A stretch of 64,000 bases of DNA from Hydrogenophaga sp. PAMC20947 (GTDB lineage: Bacteria > Pseudomonadota > Gammaproteobacteria > Burkholderiales > Burkholderiaceae_C). The notes beneath the pieces are model-generated. The model was not told the DNA's origin. It did no database searches and saw only the letters and a program-made list of their open reading frames with translations. Shown piece after piece: positions 1 to 8,406 of this stretch. Location of the stretch: positions 2,294,001 through 2,358,000 of the forward strand of contig NZ_CP039252.1 of the NCBI RefSeq assembly GCF_004795855.1, given 5' to 3'. Position 1 is the stretch's first letter. Every line of letters begins with the position of its first letter. A program made the translations under genes and the position numbers.

Positions 1-939
1 CACCAGCATCACCAGAGTCAAGGTGAACAGGGACAAACCGGTCGACAACACCATGCTGGCCGTGGTGAGATCCTGGCCCACCTCGTAGCGCTGGGCAAAC
101 ATGAACACGTTGGCGCCCATGGGCATGGCGGCTGCCACCACCATCACCGTCAACGGCAACCCGGTGATACCAAACACCCAGGCACTGATGCCCACCATCA
201 GGGGCAGCAGCAGGTTTTTGGACGCGGTGATCCACAGCGCTGGGCGAATATGCCCGCCCAGCGGCGTGCTGGCCATGGTCACACCCACCAGCACGAGTGC
301 GATCGGACCAAAAGCGCTGCCCAGCAACATCAACGGCTTGTCTACCACCACAGGCAAGGTCCAGCCGGTTTGCGCAAACAGCAAACCCGTGATGATCGGC
401 AGAGGAATCGGGTGAATCAACGCGTTCTTGAAGGCTGACCAGGTGGTTGCCAGCAGGTGCGGCGCTTCCATGCCCTGCGCGCGGTTTTCGCCGGCGACAG
501 CCAGTTCCAGCGTGATGGTGGTCACGGTCAGCAAAATGATGGCGTGCAAGGACACCACTGTGAGCAAGGTGACCAATCCCTCTTTGCCGTAAGCCAGCTG
601 CACCACGGTGATGCCGATCATGACGAGGTTTGAGAACACCCCTCCGAGCGCCATGACCACACTTTTCCGGTTGAAGCCGCGCCAGAAGACGGAGCCGCCC
701 AGCAGCAGCAACGCGGCCAGGAAATAGGCGACCAAGGGTCGAAGGTCCAGCGTTTCGACATGCACGGCGCTCATCGTGCGAAACAACAGCGCCGGGATCA
801 GCAGCAAAAACACCAGGTTGGACAAATCCTTGATCGCGGCGGCGCGGATCCACTGCAATCGCCCGGCCAGGTAGCCGCATGCAATCAAAATAAAGACAGG
901 CGTCAGCGACGCGACAACGGGGTGGTCAGTGATATTCAC
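1..939 (-). CDS. AEC-family (auxin efflux carrier-like) transporter, C-terminus cut by window edge
   Basis: An open frame of 313 codons runs from a GTG at 939 to the window edge with no stop, so the C-terminus is missing. The protein is a chain of hydrophobic segments with the AEC-family layout (about ten helices expected), starting VNITDHPVVASLTPVFIL. Family members include malonate and other organic-acid permeases of the inner membrane; the substrate cannot be read from sequence. No ATG fits the N-terminus, so GTG is inferred. The gene lies 68 bases downstream of the zinc-linked DUF3299 gene on the same strand and could be read through from that operon, but nothing else ties it to zinc. Confidence 0.85.
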   Translation of the reverse strand, partial: MNITDHPVVASLTPVFILIACGYLAGRLQWIRAAAIKDLSNLVFLLLIPALLFRTMSAVHVETLDLRPLVAYFLAALLLLGGSVFWRGFNRKSVVMALGGVFSNLVMIGITVVQLAYGKEGLVTLLTVVSLHAIILLTVTTITLELAVAGENRAQGMEAPHLLATTWSAFKNALIHPIPLPIITGLLFAQTGWTLPVVVDKPLMLLGSAFGPIALVLVGVTMASTPLGGHIRPALWITASKNLLLPLMVGISAWVFGITGLPLTVMVVAAAMPMGANVFMFAQRYEVGQDLTTASMVLSTGLSLFTLTLVMLV

Positions 940-1007
940 GGGTCGATGTTAGCGCCCTGCCCGCTCAACGCACGCCACACAGGTCTTGCCAGCGACTGGG
1001 CCTGCGC

Positions 1008-1544
1008 TTATTTCACCTGTCGTGCGCCAGTCATGCGGTAGTACAAGCCCTGCGGGTCGTCTTTCAACACCTGAAACCGGCCCTCGATCACCAGCACATT
1101 CTGGGAGTACTTCAAGGGTTTCGTCGTGCGCACCTCCACCATGCTTTCGGCCCCACCGGGCACGCAGAACGGGCAGGTCGGTGGCACCGACAACAAGAGA
1201 AAATGCCGGTGCGAAGTGCCAGCCTCGAGTGGGGCCATATAGCCCTGCATCTTGACGGTGGTGCCGTTGAGCTGGCGCACCTTGTCCGTGAACGTGGTGG
1301 TGATGCGCGGTTTCTGGAACACCACGGACACATCGGTCAACACCGACCACGGCACCACATCGGCCCGCTCCACCAAGGGCGGAAAGGCGCTGCCGGCACC
1401 GTGTATGCCAGGTCCTTGCCCGGCGGCAACAGGGGCATCAGGCGCGGAGCCCATAGGCGAACTCAACACTTGCGCCCCCACCACAGCACAGCCGCTGAGC
1501 ATGCCCAGACCCAGCAGGCAAACCGCCCAATCTTTCCGTTTCAT
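1008..1544 (-). CDS. DUF3299-type lipoprotein, last gene of the Zur-headed operon
   Basis: The 178-residue product has a lipoprotein signal with lipobox LSGC (Cys19), so it should be acylated and face the periplasm. After a Pro/Ala/Gly linker, the region from about residue 68 resembles DUF3299 proteins, with SHRHF (His112, His114) and a TCPFC pair (Cys124, Cys127) that could bind metal or form a disulfide. DUF3299 proteins are known beside zinc-regulated ABC genes (the ZrgE-type member of the Vibrio Zrg system). It sits 19 bases after the small Cys/His protein gene and is the promoter-distal member of the operon led by the Zur-like gene. The family call is from memory of the pattern; the function is not established here. 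Confidence 0.75.
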   Translation of the reverse strand: MKRKDWAVCLLGLGMLSGCAVVGAQVLSSPMGSAPDAPVAAGQGPGIHGAGSAFPPLVERADVVPWSVLTDVSVVFQKPRITTTFTDKVRQLNGTTVKMQGYMAPLEAGTSHRHFLLLSVPPTCPFCVPGGAESMVEVRTTKPLKYSQNVLVIEGRFQVLKDDPQGLYYRMTGARQVK

Positions 1545-1563
1545 GCTTGCTCCTGGACCAGGC

Positions 1564-1815
1564 TCAGTGCGCGTGCTTCATGCCACAGTATTTTCCAATG
1601 GCCAGACCCTTGCAGGCCTTCTGCAGTTCGGCCAGGCAGGCTTTCTCGCCCTTGCCGGCTTCCATGCATTGGGCAGCGGCCTCGTGGGCGGCGGCCATTG
1701 CGCGGTGCCGCGCAATGTCTTCTTTGGCCTCTTCGACAGAGTGCTGGGCCAGAGCCGATGTGCACACCAGCGCGGAGGAAAAAAGCACCCCAATCGATTT
1801 CTTCATCAGTTCCAT
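1564..1815 (-). CDS. Small exported Cys/His-rich protein in the Zur operon
   Basis: This 83-residue protein begins with MELMKKSIGV and a typical signal peptide ending ALA|Q at residue 23. The mature part of about 60 residues has four cysteines (50, 60, 68, 77) and five histidines (25, 37, 44, 81, 83), ending KHAH, which is unusually rich in soft-metal ligands for such a small protein. The start at 1815 has AAGG about seven bases upstream. The preceding permease gene stops one base before it, so translation is probably coupled. I do not recognise a named family. A periplasmic metal-binding or disulfide-containing accessory to the ABC transporter is an inference from composition and position. 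Confidence 0.8.
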   Translation of the reverse strand: MELMKKSIGVLFSSALVCTSALAQHSVEEAKEDIARHRAMAAAHEAAAQCMEAGKGEKACLAELQKACKGLAIGKYCGMKHAH

Positions 1816-1816
1816 T

Positions 1817-3031
1817 TCAAGACCTTGCGTTCAACAAATGGGTCACGTCGACCCGATAAGCGCTGATCGACGGCACCAGCGCCGCGATCACCGCCACCCC
1901 AAAGGCCATCAGCGGTATCCCTGCTTCATAGGGAACCCACCGCCAGCCTTCAATCGAAAGCGATTGCTCGGACATGGCCATCGCACCCACCATGGCCATC
2001 GAACCGTGTGCCGCCAGCAAGCCCAAAACGCAGGCCAGCGCCGCCAGCCACAACGATTCACACAGCAGCAGCGCACCGACCTTGCGCGGGGAAGCCCCCA
2101 GCATGCGCAGCATCGCCAAATCCGCCCGGCGCTCGCGCACCGCATTCCACAAGGCGATGAACACCGACAAGCCCGCCACGCCAAGCAACACCGCGCCCAG
2201 ACCCTGAAGCACCTGAGCCCCCACACTGAAAAGGTTCATCAAACGCGCCACTTCCAGCGCGGGCGACGCCGCCTGCATGGCGGTGGTGCCGTTGATGAAG
2301 CGCGGAAAACTCAGGGTCGCCAACGGACTCTTGTAGCGAATCAAGGCCACGGTCACTTCGCGGTCGGCGGCAATGGCTGCGAGGTCTTCGTCGTCCATGT
2401 CGTCCGTGGCATGCATGTCGTCGTGCACTTGCCAGGCGGACTCGGTTGCGGTCAGCACCAAACGGTCGAGCACACAGCCACAGGGCGCGAGCACACCCGT
2501 GGTCATGTAGCGGGAATCGCCGTGGACCGCCCCGCCGTTGCCCAGTCCGTGCGCGCCAACAAAGCCCTGGCCTGTCGTCAGCCCCAGGGTTCTCGCCGCA
2601 TGTGCACCCATGACCGCCTCCATGGGCTGGGTCCACCAATGGCCTTGAGCCAAGGTGGCGCCGTAGTGCGCCGGGTAATCGGGGGTGGTGCCGATGATGC
2701 GAAAACCCTGCAGGTTGTCACCCATGCTGAGAGGAATCGCCTGGGCCACCTGGGGGTTGGCCTGCAGCGATTGGAGATCGTCGAGCGAGATATTGCCCGT
2801 GGGTGCATCGATGTGAAACACGCCGGACAGAATCAATTGCAAAGGACTCCCTTTGGCCCCCACAACCGCATCGATGCCGCGCAGATCGCGCTCGAATGCT
2901 CGGTCGAGCTGGTCTTGCGCGATCAAAACCACCGCCATGGCCGCGAGACCCAGCGTGAGCAGGAGGAGATTGAGCGAGGTGGTCAGCGGGCGGGCCCAAA
3001 GGTACTGCCATGAAAGCTTCAACGTGTTCAC
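1817..3031 (-). CDS. FtsX/LolC-type ABC transporter permease in the Zur operon
   Basis: The 404-residue protein has the FtsX/MacB/LolC layout: one N-terminal helix (about 20-38), a large periplasmic domain (about 40-255), then three C-terminal helices from about 258. The frame stays open upstream, but the GTG at 3031 (VNTLKLSWQYLW) overlaps the ATPase stop as GTGA and begins where family members begin. The periplasmic domain carries a CGC motif (184-186) and an acidic/His stretch at 203-216 with two His and eight Asp/Glu, which is unusual and suggests metal contact. Such permeases usually drive extraction or mechanotransmission in the periplasm rather than solute import. The gene pairs with the ATPase at 3028-3684 and resembles the Zrg-type zinc-regulated ABC pair. 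Confidence 0.85.
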   Translation of the reverse strand: MNTLKLSWQYLWARPLTTSLNLLLLTLGLAAMAVVLIAQDQLDRAFERDLRGIDAVVGAKGSPLQLILSGVFHIDAPTGNISLDDLQSLQANPQVAQAIPLSMGDNLQGFRIIGTTPDYPAHYGATLAQGHWWTQPMEAVMGAHAARTLGLTTGQGFVGAHGLGNGGAVHGDSRYMTTGVLAPCGCVLDRLVLTATESAWQVHDDMHATDDMDDEDLAAIAADREVTVALIRYKSPLATLSFPRFINGTTAMQAASPALEVARLMNLFSVGAQVLQGLGAVLLGVAGLSVFIALWNAVRERRADLAMLRMLGASPRKVGALLLCESLWLAALACVLGLLAAHGSMAMVGAMAMSEQSLSIEGWRWVPYEAGIPLMAFGVAVIAALVPSISAYRVDVTHLLNARS

Positions 3032-3684
3032 CGGGCTGCATCCCGCACCGCACCCAACAGCAACGTCTGGGCCTGCGGTAAAGCGCGCTCGACCCGCGCA
3101 TCGTGCGTGGCAATCACCAAGGTCGCCTGCGCCTGTTCCGCGCTGTCGCGCAACAAGGCCAGCGCCCGGCCACAAGCCGCGTCGTCCAGGCTCGCAGTGG
3201 GCTCGTCCACCAGCAAGACCTGCGGACGCAACAGCATGGCCCTGCCCAATGCCACACGCTGGGCCTGCCCACCTGACAACTGGGCGGGTTTTCGGCGGGC
3301 CAGCGCCGTGATGTCCAGCGCGGCGAGCACATCGGCGATGGCCGCGCGATCCACCGGTTGACCGCTTGCAAAGTAGACCAGCCCCAGGTTGTCGGTCACG
3401 GTCAGCGCCTCGCTCAACCACAGTTTTTGTGGCAAGAACCCGATGCACCGAGCACGCCAGCGGTCGCGCTCGCCACCCCGCAGCGCTGCAACCGACTGGC
3501 CGGCAACAAGTATTGAACCTTCACCAGCTGTGAGCAGCCCTGCCGCCAAGGCCAGCCAGGTGGATTTGCCGCTGCCCGATGGACCGCGCAACAAAAGCGC
3601 GCCGCCCTGAGGCACCTGCACATCGGCAAAACCGATGGCGGCGCCACCCGCGTAGACATGGCGCAACGCCCGGGTCTCGATCAC
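3028..3684 (-). CDS. LolD-like ABC transporter ATP-binding protein in the Zur operon
   Basis: The 218-residue product is a single nucleotide-binding domain of the size usual for LolD/MacB ATPases. It has Walker A GPSGSGKST (34-42), the ABC signature LSGGQAQR, Walker B VLLVDEPTASLD and the switch histidine in ATHD. The GTG at 3684 overlaps the upstream Zur-like stop as GTGA, and the gene's own TGA overlaps the GTG of the permease in the same way. The three genes are therefore likely to be translated in a coupled, stoichiometric manner. It should energise the FtsX-type permease that follows. The substrate is unknown, and a zinc link is inferred from operon context only. Confidence 0.88.
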   Translation of the reverse strand: MIETRALRHVYAGGAAIGFADVQVPQGGALLLRGPSGSGKSTWLALAAGLLTAGEGSILVAGQSVAALRGGERDRWRARCIGFLPQKLWLSEALTVTDNLGLVYFASGQPVDRAAIADVLAALDITALARRKPAQLSGGQAQRVALGRAMLLRPQVLLVDEPTASLDDAACGRALALLRDSAEQAQATLVIATHDARVERALPQAQTLLLGAVRDAAR

Positions 3685-4199
3685 CGGCGAGCCTCTTCGA
3701 GCTGCGCTGGTGTGCAACCGGCGCAGGTGCCGTGGATCGCCACATCCATGCGCACGCCATGGTGACCCAGCTCGGCCAAGACTTGGTAGAAGCGAGCGGC
3801 GGCGGCCTGAGTGGACGCCTCTGCGTTGGGCAAGCGGAACTGCTGGTGGCAGGCATCGCATTCAAAGCTCGGCGCACCGCCGCCCACCTCGGCTTCATGG
3901 AGATCGGCCAGGCGAAAGCGCCAGGTGCGCGCGGTGTCATCGGAGAAACGGGCAAGCACCCCACAGGCCGCCAGCCGCTCCAGCAGGCGGTACAGCGTCA
4001 CGCGGTTGATGTCGAGCCCCCGGGCCGTCAACAGCGAGAGGGCCTGCGCATGGTTCAGGCTGCGTTGGGGGCTCGCCACAAACAGCCCCACCACCGCCCG
4101 GGTGGCCAGGGTGCGGCGCAGGCCTCCTGCCTCCAGCCGTGTCTGGATGGCCTGCGGCACAGGCACGGATTCTTTGGGTTTGCGGGTCACCATGGGCAT
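3681..4199 (-). CDS. zur: Fur-family regulator, probably the zinc sensor Zur
   Basis: The 172-residue protein has a winged-helix N-terminal half (NRVTLYRLLERL, about 65-76, as recognition helix) and the two structural zinc CxxC pairs of Fur proteins, CDAC (114-117) and CAGC (159-162). It lies divergently from znuCBA across a region with two inverted repeats, which argues for Zur rather than Fur. The ATG at 4199 (or 4193) is chosen; a longer frame continues upstream into the operator region and is unlikely to be used. It heads the operon continuing into the LolD/FtsX-type ABC genes by a GTGA overlap. It is expected to repress both divergent operons when zinc is replete and probably autoregulates. 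Confidence 0.87.
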   Translation of the reverse strand: MPMVTRKPKESVPVPQAIQTRLEAGGLRRTLATRAVVGLFVASPQRSLNHAQALSLLTARGLDINRVTLYRLLERLAACGVLARFSDDTARTWRFRLADLHEAEVGGGAPSFECDACHQQFRLPNAEASTQAAAARFYQVLAELGHHGVRMDVAIHGTCAGCTPAQLEEARR

Positions 4200-4211
4200 G
4201 CTTTCATTATC

Positions 4212-4255
4212 GCAACAAAGTTGCATTAAGATCAACACTATCGCAATTGAGTTGC
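4212..4255. promoter_or_regulatory. Two inverted repeats between zur and znuC, candidate paired Zur operators
   Basis: The first repeat is GCAAC-AAA-GTTGC at 4212-4224 and the second is GCAAT-TGA-GTTGC at 4243-4255 (one mismatch). Both share the frame ATCGCAA...GTTGC. Their centres are 31 bases apart, close to three helical turns, so two dimers could bind the same DNA face. They occupy the short space between divergent starts at 4199 and 4260, where both promoters must lie. Zinc-dependent repression of both operons is the expected role; this is inferred from position and symmetry. Confidence 0.72.
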
Positions 4256-4259
4256 AACA

Positions 4260-5108
4260 GTGTACTGCCGACCCGTGCCCCACCCTTCCCCCGCCGCCCG
4301 CTTCAACGCACCCACCGTCGTCTTGCAGGACCTCACCTTGGGCTACGAGCGCCACCCTGCCGTGCACCACCTGAGTGTGCGCATCGAGCCGGGCTCGCTG
4401 CTGGCCGTTGTGGGTCCCAACGGTGCGGGCAAAAGCACCTTGATCAAGGCGCTCGCAGGCACCATGCGGCCGCTCAGCGGCACGATCGAAGGCTTGGCGC
4501 CACCGCAGCGCGTGGCGTGGTTGCCACAGCACAGCGAGCTCGACAGCAGCTTTCCGATTGATGTGCGAGGCATGGTGGCCATGGGGTTGTGGCACCGCAT
4601 GGGCGCACTGGGGCGCTTCACCGCCGAGCTAACGCAGCGCTGTGATCAGGCCCTGGCCGCCGTGGGCCTGGCCGGGTTTGAGCGGCGCGGGCTCGACACC
4701 TTGTCCGGCGGCCAACTGCAGCGCGCCCGGTTCGCGCGGCTGATCCTGCAAGACGCGCCGGTGGTGTTGCTCGACGAACCCTTTTCCGCCGTCGACCAGC
4801 GCACCACCGCCGACCTGCTTGGGTTGCTGCACCAGTGGCATGAGGCCGGCAAGACGGTGGTGGCGGTGTCGCACGATCTGGCCCAGGTACGCGCGCATTT
4901 CCCCCTGACGCTGTTGCTGGCGCGGGAGCCGGTCGCGTACGGCCCCACCGAACAGGTGCTGACCGAGGCGAACTGGGCAAACGCGACCGCCATGCGCGAA
5001 CCGCTCGACGACGGGGCACCCGAGTGCGCGCCCGAAGGCACCCACCACCACGATCACACCGACGAATCGGTGCAGCACAACGCGGCGTTTGCCAAGGCCA
5101 CGCCATGA
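4260..5108 (+). CDS. znuC: Zinc ABC transporter ATP-binding protein ZnuC
   Basis: The 282-residue product is the ATPase of a metal-import ABC system, with Walker A GPNGAGKST (52-60), the signature LSGGQLQR, Walker B VVLLDEPFSAVD and a switch histidine in VSHD. The C-terminal tail has a HHHDH cluster that could bind zinc. The frame begins at GTG 4260, only five bases after the second operator repeat; GTG 4275 is an alternative start and neither has a strong Shine-Dalgarno site. Its TGA overlaps the znuB ATG by four bases. Together with znuB and znuA it forms the high-affinity zinc importer of the inner membrane, presumably repressed by the adjacent Zur. Confidence 0.93.
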   Translation: MYCRPVPHPSPAARFNAPTVVLQDLTLGYERHPAVHHLSVRIEPGSLLAVVGPNGAGKSTLIKALAGTMRPLSGTIEGLAPPQRVAWLPQHSELDSSFPIDVRGMVAMGLWHRMGALGRFTAELTQRCDQALAAVGLAGFERRGLDTLSGGQLQRARFARLILQDAPVVLLDEPFSAVDQRTTADLLGLLHQWHEAGKTVVAVSHDLAQVRAHFPLTLLLAREPVAYGPTEQVLTEANWANATAMREPLDDGAPECAPEGTHHHDHTDESVQHNAAFAKATP

Positions 5109-5977
5109 ACGACAACACCCTGCTCATCGGCCCCTTCATCGAATTCGCCTTCATGCGCCAGGCACTGCTGGGCTGCCTGGCGCTCTCGCTCAGCGCCGCG
5201 CCAGTGGGCGTATTCCTGATGTTGCGGCGCATGAGCCTGACCGGCGATGCCATGGCCCACGCCATCCTGCCCGGCGCGGCGATCGGGTACCTGATGTTTG
5301 GCCTCTCGCTCATGGCCATGACGGTGGGCGGCATCATCGCCGGCCTGACCGTGGCGGTGGGCTCTGGCCTGGTGGCGCGCAACACCCTCATCCGGGAAGA
5401 CACCTCGCTCGCCGCTTTCTACCTGCTCTCGCTGGCGCTGGGCGTACTCATCGTGTCGGTGCGTGGCAACAACGTGGATCTGCTGCATGTGCTGTTTGGC
5501 ACCGTGCTGGCACTGGACGGACCGGCGCTCACACTGCTGTGGAGCATCACCGCGGTGACGCTGCTGACCCTGTTCATCATCCGCCGCCCGTTGATGCTGG
5601 AATGCCTGGACCCTGGATTTCTGCGCCAGGTCAGCCGCTGGAGCCCGGTGGCGCACTACGGGTTTCTGGGCCTGCTGGTCATCAACCTGGTGGCTGGTTT
5701 TCATGCGCTGGGCACTTTGATGGCCGTGGGCATCATGGTCTTGCCCGCCGCGAGCGCGCGGTTCTGGGTGCGCCGCATCGGTCCCATGTTGCTCATCGCC
5801 ACCGGCCTTGCCCTGCTGGCCAGCGCCGGCGGCCTGTTGATTTCGTACCACGCCGACTGGCCCACCAGCCCCGTGATTGTGTTGAGCCTGGGCCTGGTTT
5901 ACCTGCTCTCCCTGTTCTTGGCCCCCAACGGCTTACTGCGCCAGCAACGCGCCGCGCAGACACACCTGAAAGCCTGA
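5105..5977 (+). CDS. znuB: Zinc ABC transporter permease ZnuB
   Basis: The 290-residue integral membrane protein has eight or nine hydrophobic segments and the ABC-3 family permease pattern (LSLSAAPVGVFLMLRRMSL near the N-terminus, then MAHAILPGAAIGY). The length is usual for ZnuB. The start is the ATG at 5105, which overlaps the znuC stop as ATGA; a longer frame upstream lies inside znuC and is not the gene. It forms the membrane channel that passes zinc delivered by ZnuA, powered by ZnuC. Confidence 0.93.
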   Translation: MNDNTLLIGPFIEFAFMRQALLGCLALSLSAAPVGVFLMLRRMSLTGDAMAHAILPGAAIGYLMFGLSLMAMTVGGIIAGLTVAVGSGLVARNTLIREDTSLAAFYLLSLALGVLIVSVRGNNVDLLHVLFGTVLALDGPALTLLWSITAVTLLTLFIIRRPLMLECLDPGFLRQVSRWSPVAHYGFLGLLVINLVAGFHALGTLMAVGIMVLPAASARFWVRRIGPMLLIATGLALLASAGGLLISYHADWPTSPVIVLSLGLVYLLSLFLAPNGLLRQQRAAQTHLKA

Positions 5978-6982
<1,005 letters not shown>

Positions 6983-6999
6983 CCGTCCATGGGCGCTGC

Positions 7000-7028
7000 G
7001 GGGTGGCCATGGCTACACTGGCCACCCC
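7000..7028. terminator. Strong hairpin after znuA
   Basis: A perfect 10-base-pair inverted repeat, GGGGTGGCCA and TGGCCACCCC, surrounds a nine-base loop 17 bases after the znuA stop. It has no T-tract on the + strand, so it may be a transcript-end stabiliser or an attenuating hairpin rather than a classic intrinsic terminator. It separates znuA from the next exporter gene. Confidence 0.5.
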
Positions 7029-7052
7029 ACCCCGATCCACGCTGGAGCACGC

Positions 7053-7946
7053 TTGCCCTTCAACCACCTGCTCCTCGCCCTCGCTGTCGTGTTTGTCTGG
7101 GGCACCAATTTTGTGGTCATCCGCTGGGGGCTGGACGGTTTGCCGCCTTTCCTGTTTGCCACGCTGCGCTTCACCTTTTCAGCCCTGCCCTGGCTGCTCT
7201 TCATTCCGAGGCCCAAGGCCCCCTGGCACAAGATGGCGGCCTTCGGCATGTTGTTGGGCGTGGGCCAATTCGGCTTGCTCTTTCTGGCCATTCGCAGCGA
7301 CATTTCACCCGGCCTGGCGTCGCTGGTGGTGCAGTTGCAGGTGTTTTTCACCATCGGCTTGTCGCTGTATTTCATGGGCGAGAAAGTGCGCGGTTACCAG
7401 ATCACCGGCTTGCTGTTGGCCGTGGCTGGCCTGGGCGTGATCGGCGCGCACCTGAACGCCACCGTCACCCTGCTGGGCGTCGCCCTGGTGCTGATGGCCG
7501 GCTTTTTCTGGGCCTGCGCCAACCTGGTGGTGAAGTCCATCGGGCGCGTGAATATGCTGCATTTCGTGGTCTGGAGCAGCATCTTTGCTGTGCCACCGCT
7601 GTTTGCGCTGTCGTGGCTCTTTGAAGGTCCCCCAGCAAGCATGTGGCACCTGTTGCAGCAAGCCAGCGCCCTCACCTGGGCCAGCGTCGCCTGGCAGGCC
7701 GTGGGCAATTCGCTGTTTGGTTTCGGCGTCTGGAACTGGCTGCTCTCGCGCCACCCTGCCGCCGTCGTCACCCCCATGGCCCTGCTCGTGCCCGTGTTTG
7801 GCATGAGCGCTTCGGCTCTGGCTTTGGGCGAACCGATGCAACCATGGAAGCTGGGGGCGGGCGCTTTGGTCTTGGCCGGTCTGGCGGTGATTGTGTTGTG
7901 GCCAAGGCTCACCCGACCCCGTCGAGCCATCGTCGACGCACGCTAG
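7053..7946 (+). CDS. EamA-family (DMT) exporter, cysteine/O-acetylserine exporter-like
   Basis: The 297-residue protein has about ten transmembrane helices in two EamA repeats. Its N-terminus (VVFVWGTNFVVIRWGLDGLP) and the segment with GLASLVVQLQVFFTIGL match the pattern of E. coli EamA (YdeD), an exporter of cysteine-pathway metabolites. The start is a TTG at 7053 with GGAG at 7043-7046, six bases upstream. It follows znuA by 70 bases beyond a hairpin, so it may or may not share the znu transcript. The substrate assignment is by resemblance only. Confidence 0.82.
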   Translation: MPFNHLLLALAVVFVWGTNFVVIRWGLDGLPPFLFATLRFTFSALPWLLFIPRPKAPWHKMAAFGMLLGVGQFGLLFLAIRSDISPGLASLVVQLQVFFTIGLSLYFMGEKVRGYQITGLLLAVAGLGVIGAHLNATVTLLGVALVLMAGFFWACANLVVKSIGRVNMLHFVVWSSIFAVPPLFALSWLFEGPPASMWHLLQQASALTWASVAWQAVGNSLFGFGVWNWLLSRHPAAVVTPMALLVPVFGMSASALALGEPMQPWKLGAGALVLAGLAVIVLWPRLTRPRRAIVDAR

Positions 7947-7952
7947 AAAAGC

Positions 7953-8264
7953 CTACGCGTGTGAACGCTTGATCTTCCGGACGGCCGAAATGTCGCCGAG
8001 GAAAATGCGCAACGCGTCTTTCTCGGACGGCGAAAGATCGCTGCTGTCGAGCAGGTGGAGCTTGCCGATGATGATCTCCAGCGCTTCGGCCATGTGCCCA
8101 ATCTGCTTGCCGTAGCTGCCGACCGTTTGCAAGGCTTCCTGCTCGATCGCCGCGTTTGAAGAGGCGCCCATGTTCACGTTGAACAGGTTGAACGACCAGT
8201 TGGGCAAGATCGGCTGGTTCAGGTTGGCCGGAGCCATTTGCAATGGCAGGAAGACGGTTTCCAT
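7953..8264 (-). CDS. Conserved-looking hypothetical protein, about 103 residues
   Basis: The reading frame could start further upstream, but the ATG at 8264 (METVFLPLQMAP) has AAAGGA five bases before it and is preferred. The product has an N-terminal stretch rich in Asn and Pro (MAPANLNQPILPNWSFNLFN), then a helical half (EALQTVGSYGKQIGHMAEAL, then LSPSEKDALRIFLGDISAVR) and a basic C-terminus KIKRSHA. There is no signal peptide or membrane segment. I do not recognise the family. It ends six bases after the convergent exporter stop, so the pair share a very short intergenic space. Confidence 0.6.
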   Translation of the reverse strand: METVFLPLQMAPANLNQPILPNWSFNLFNVNMGASSNAAIEQEALQTVGSYGKQIGHMAEALEIIIGKLHLLDSSDLSPSEKDALRIFLGDISAVRKIKRSHA

Positions 8265-8406
8265 GTTGGTCCTTTCATGGCGCATGAGCGCTTCTTGGCT
8301 GGAAAGAGAGGGTGTCGGCCATGGGCGCTGATGGCACCAAATCAACCCAAAATCGGGTGGCTTGAGTTGAAGCATTTTTCATGCCTCCCCCGACGCCTGG
8401 GCGCTA

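Noticed and set aside
1547..3013. Plus-strand frame of 488 codons opposite the ABC permease
   Set aside because: Composition is His/Gln/Arg-rich and it crosses two real minus-strand genes; no domain is visible.
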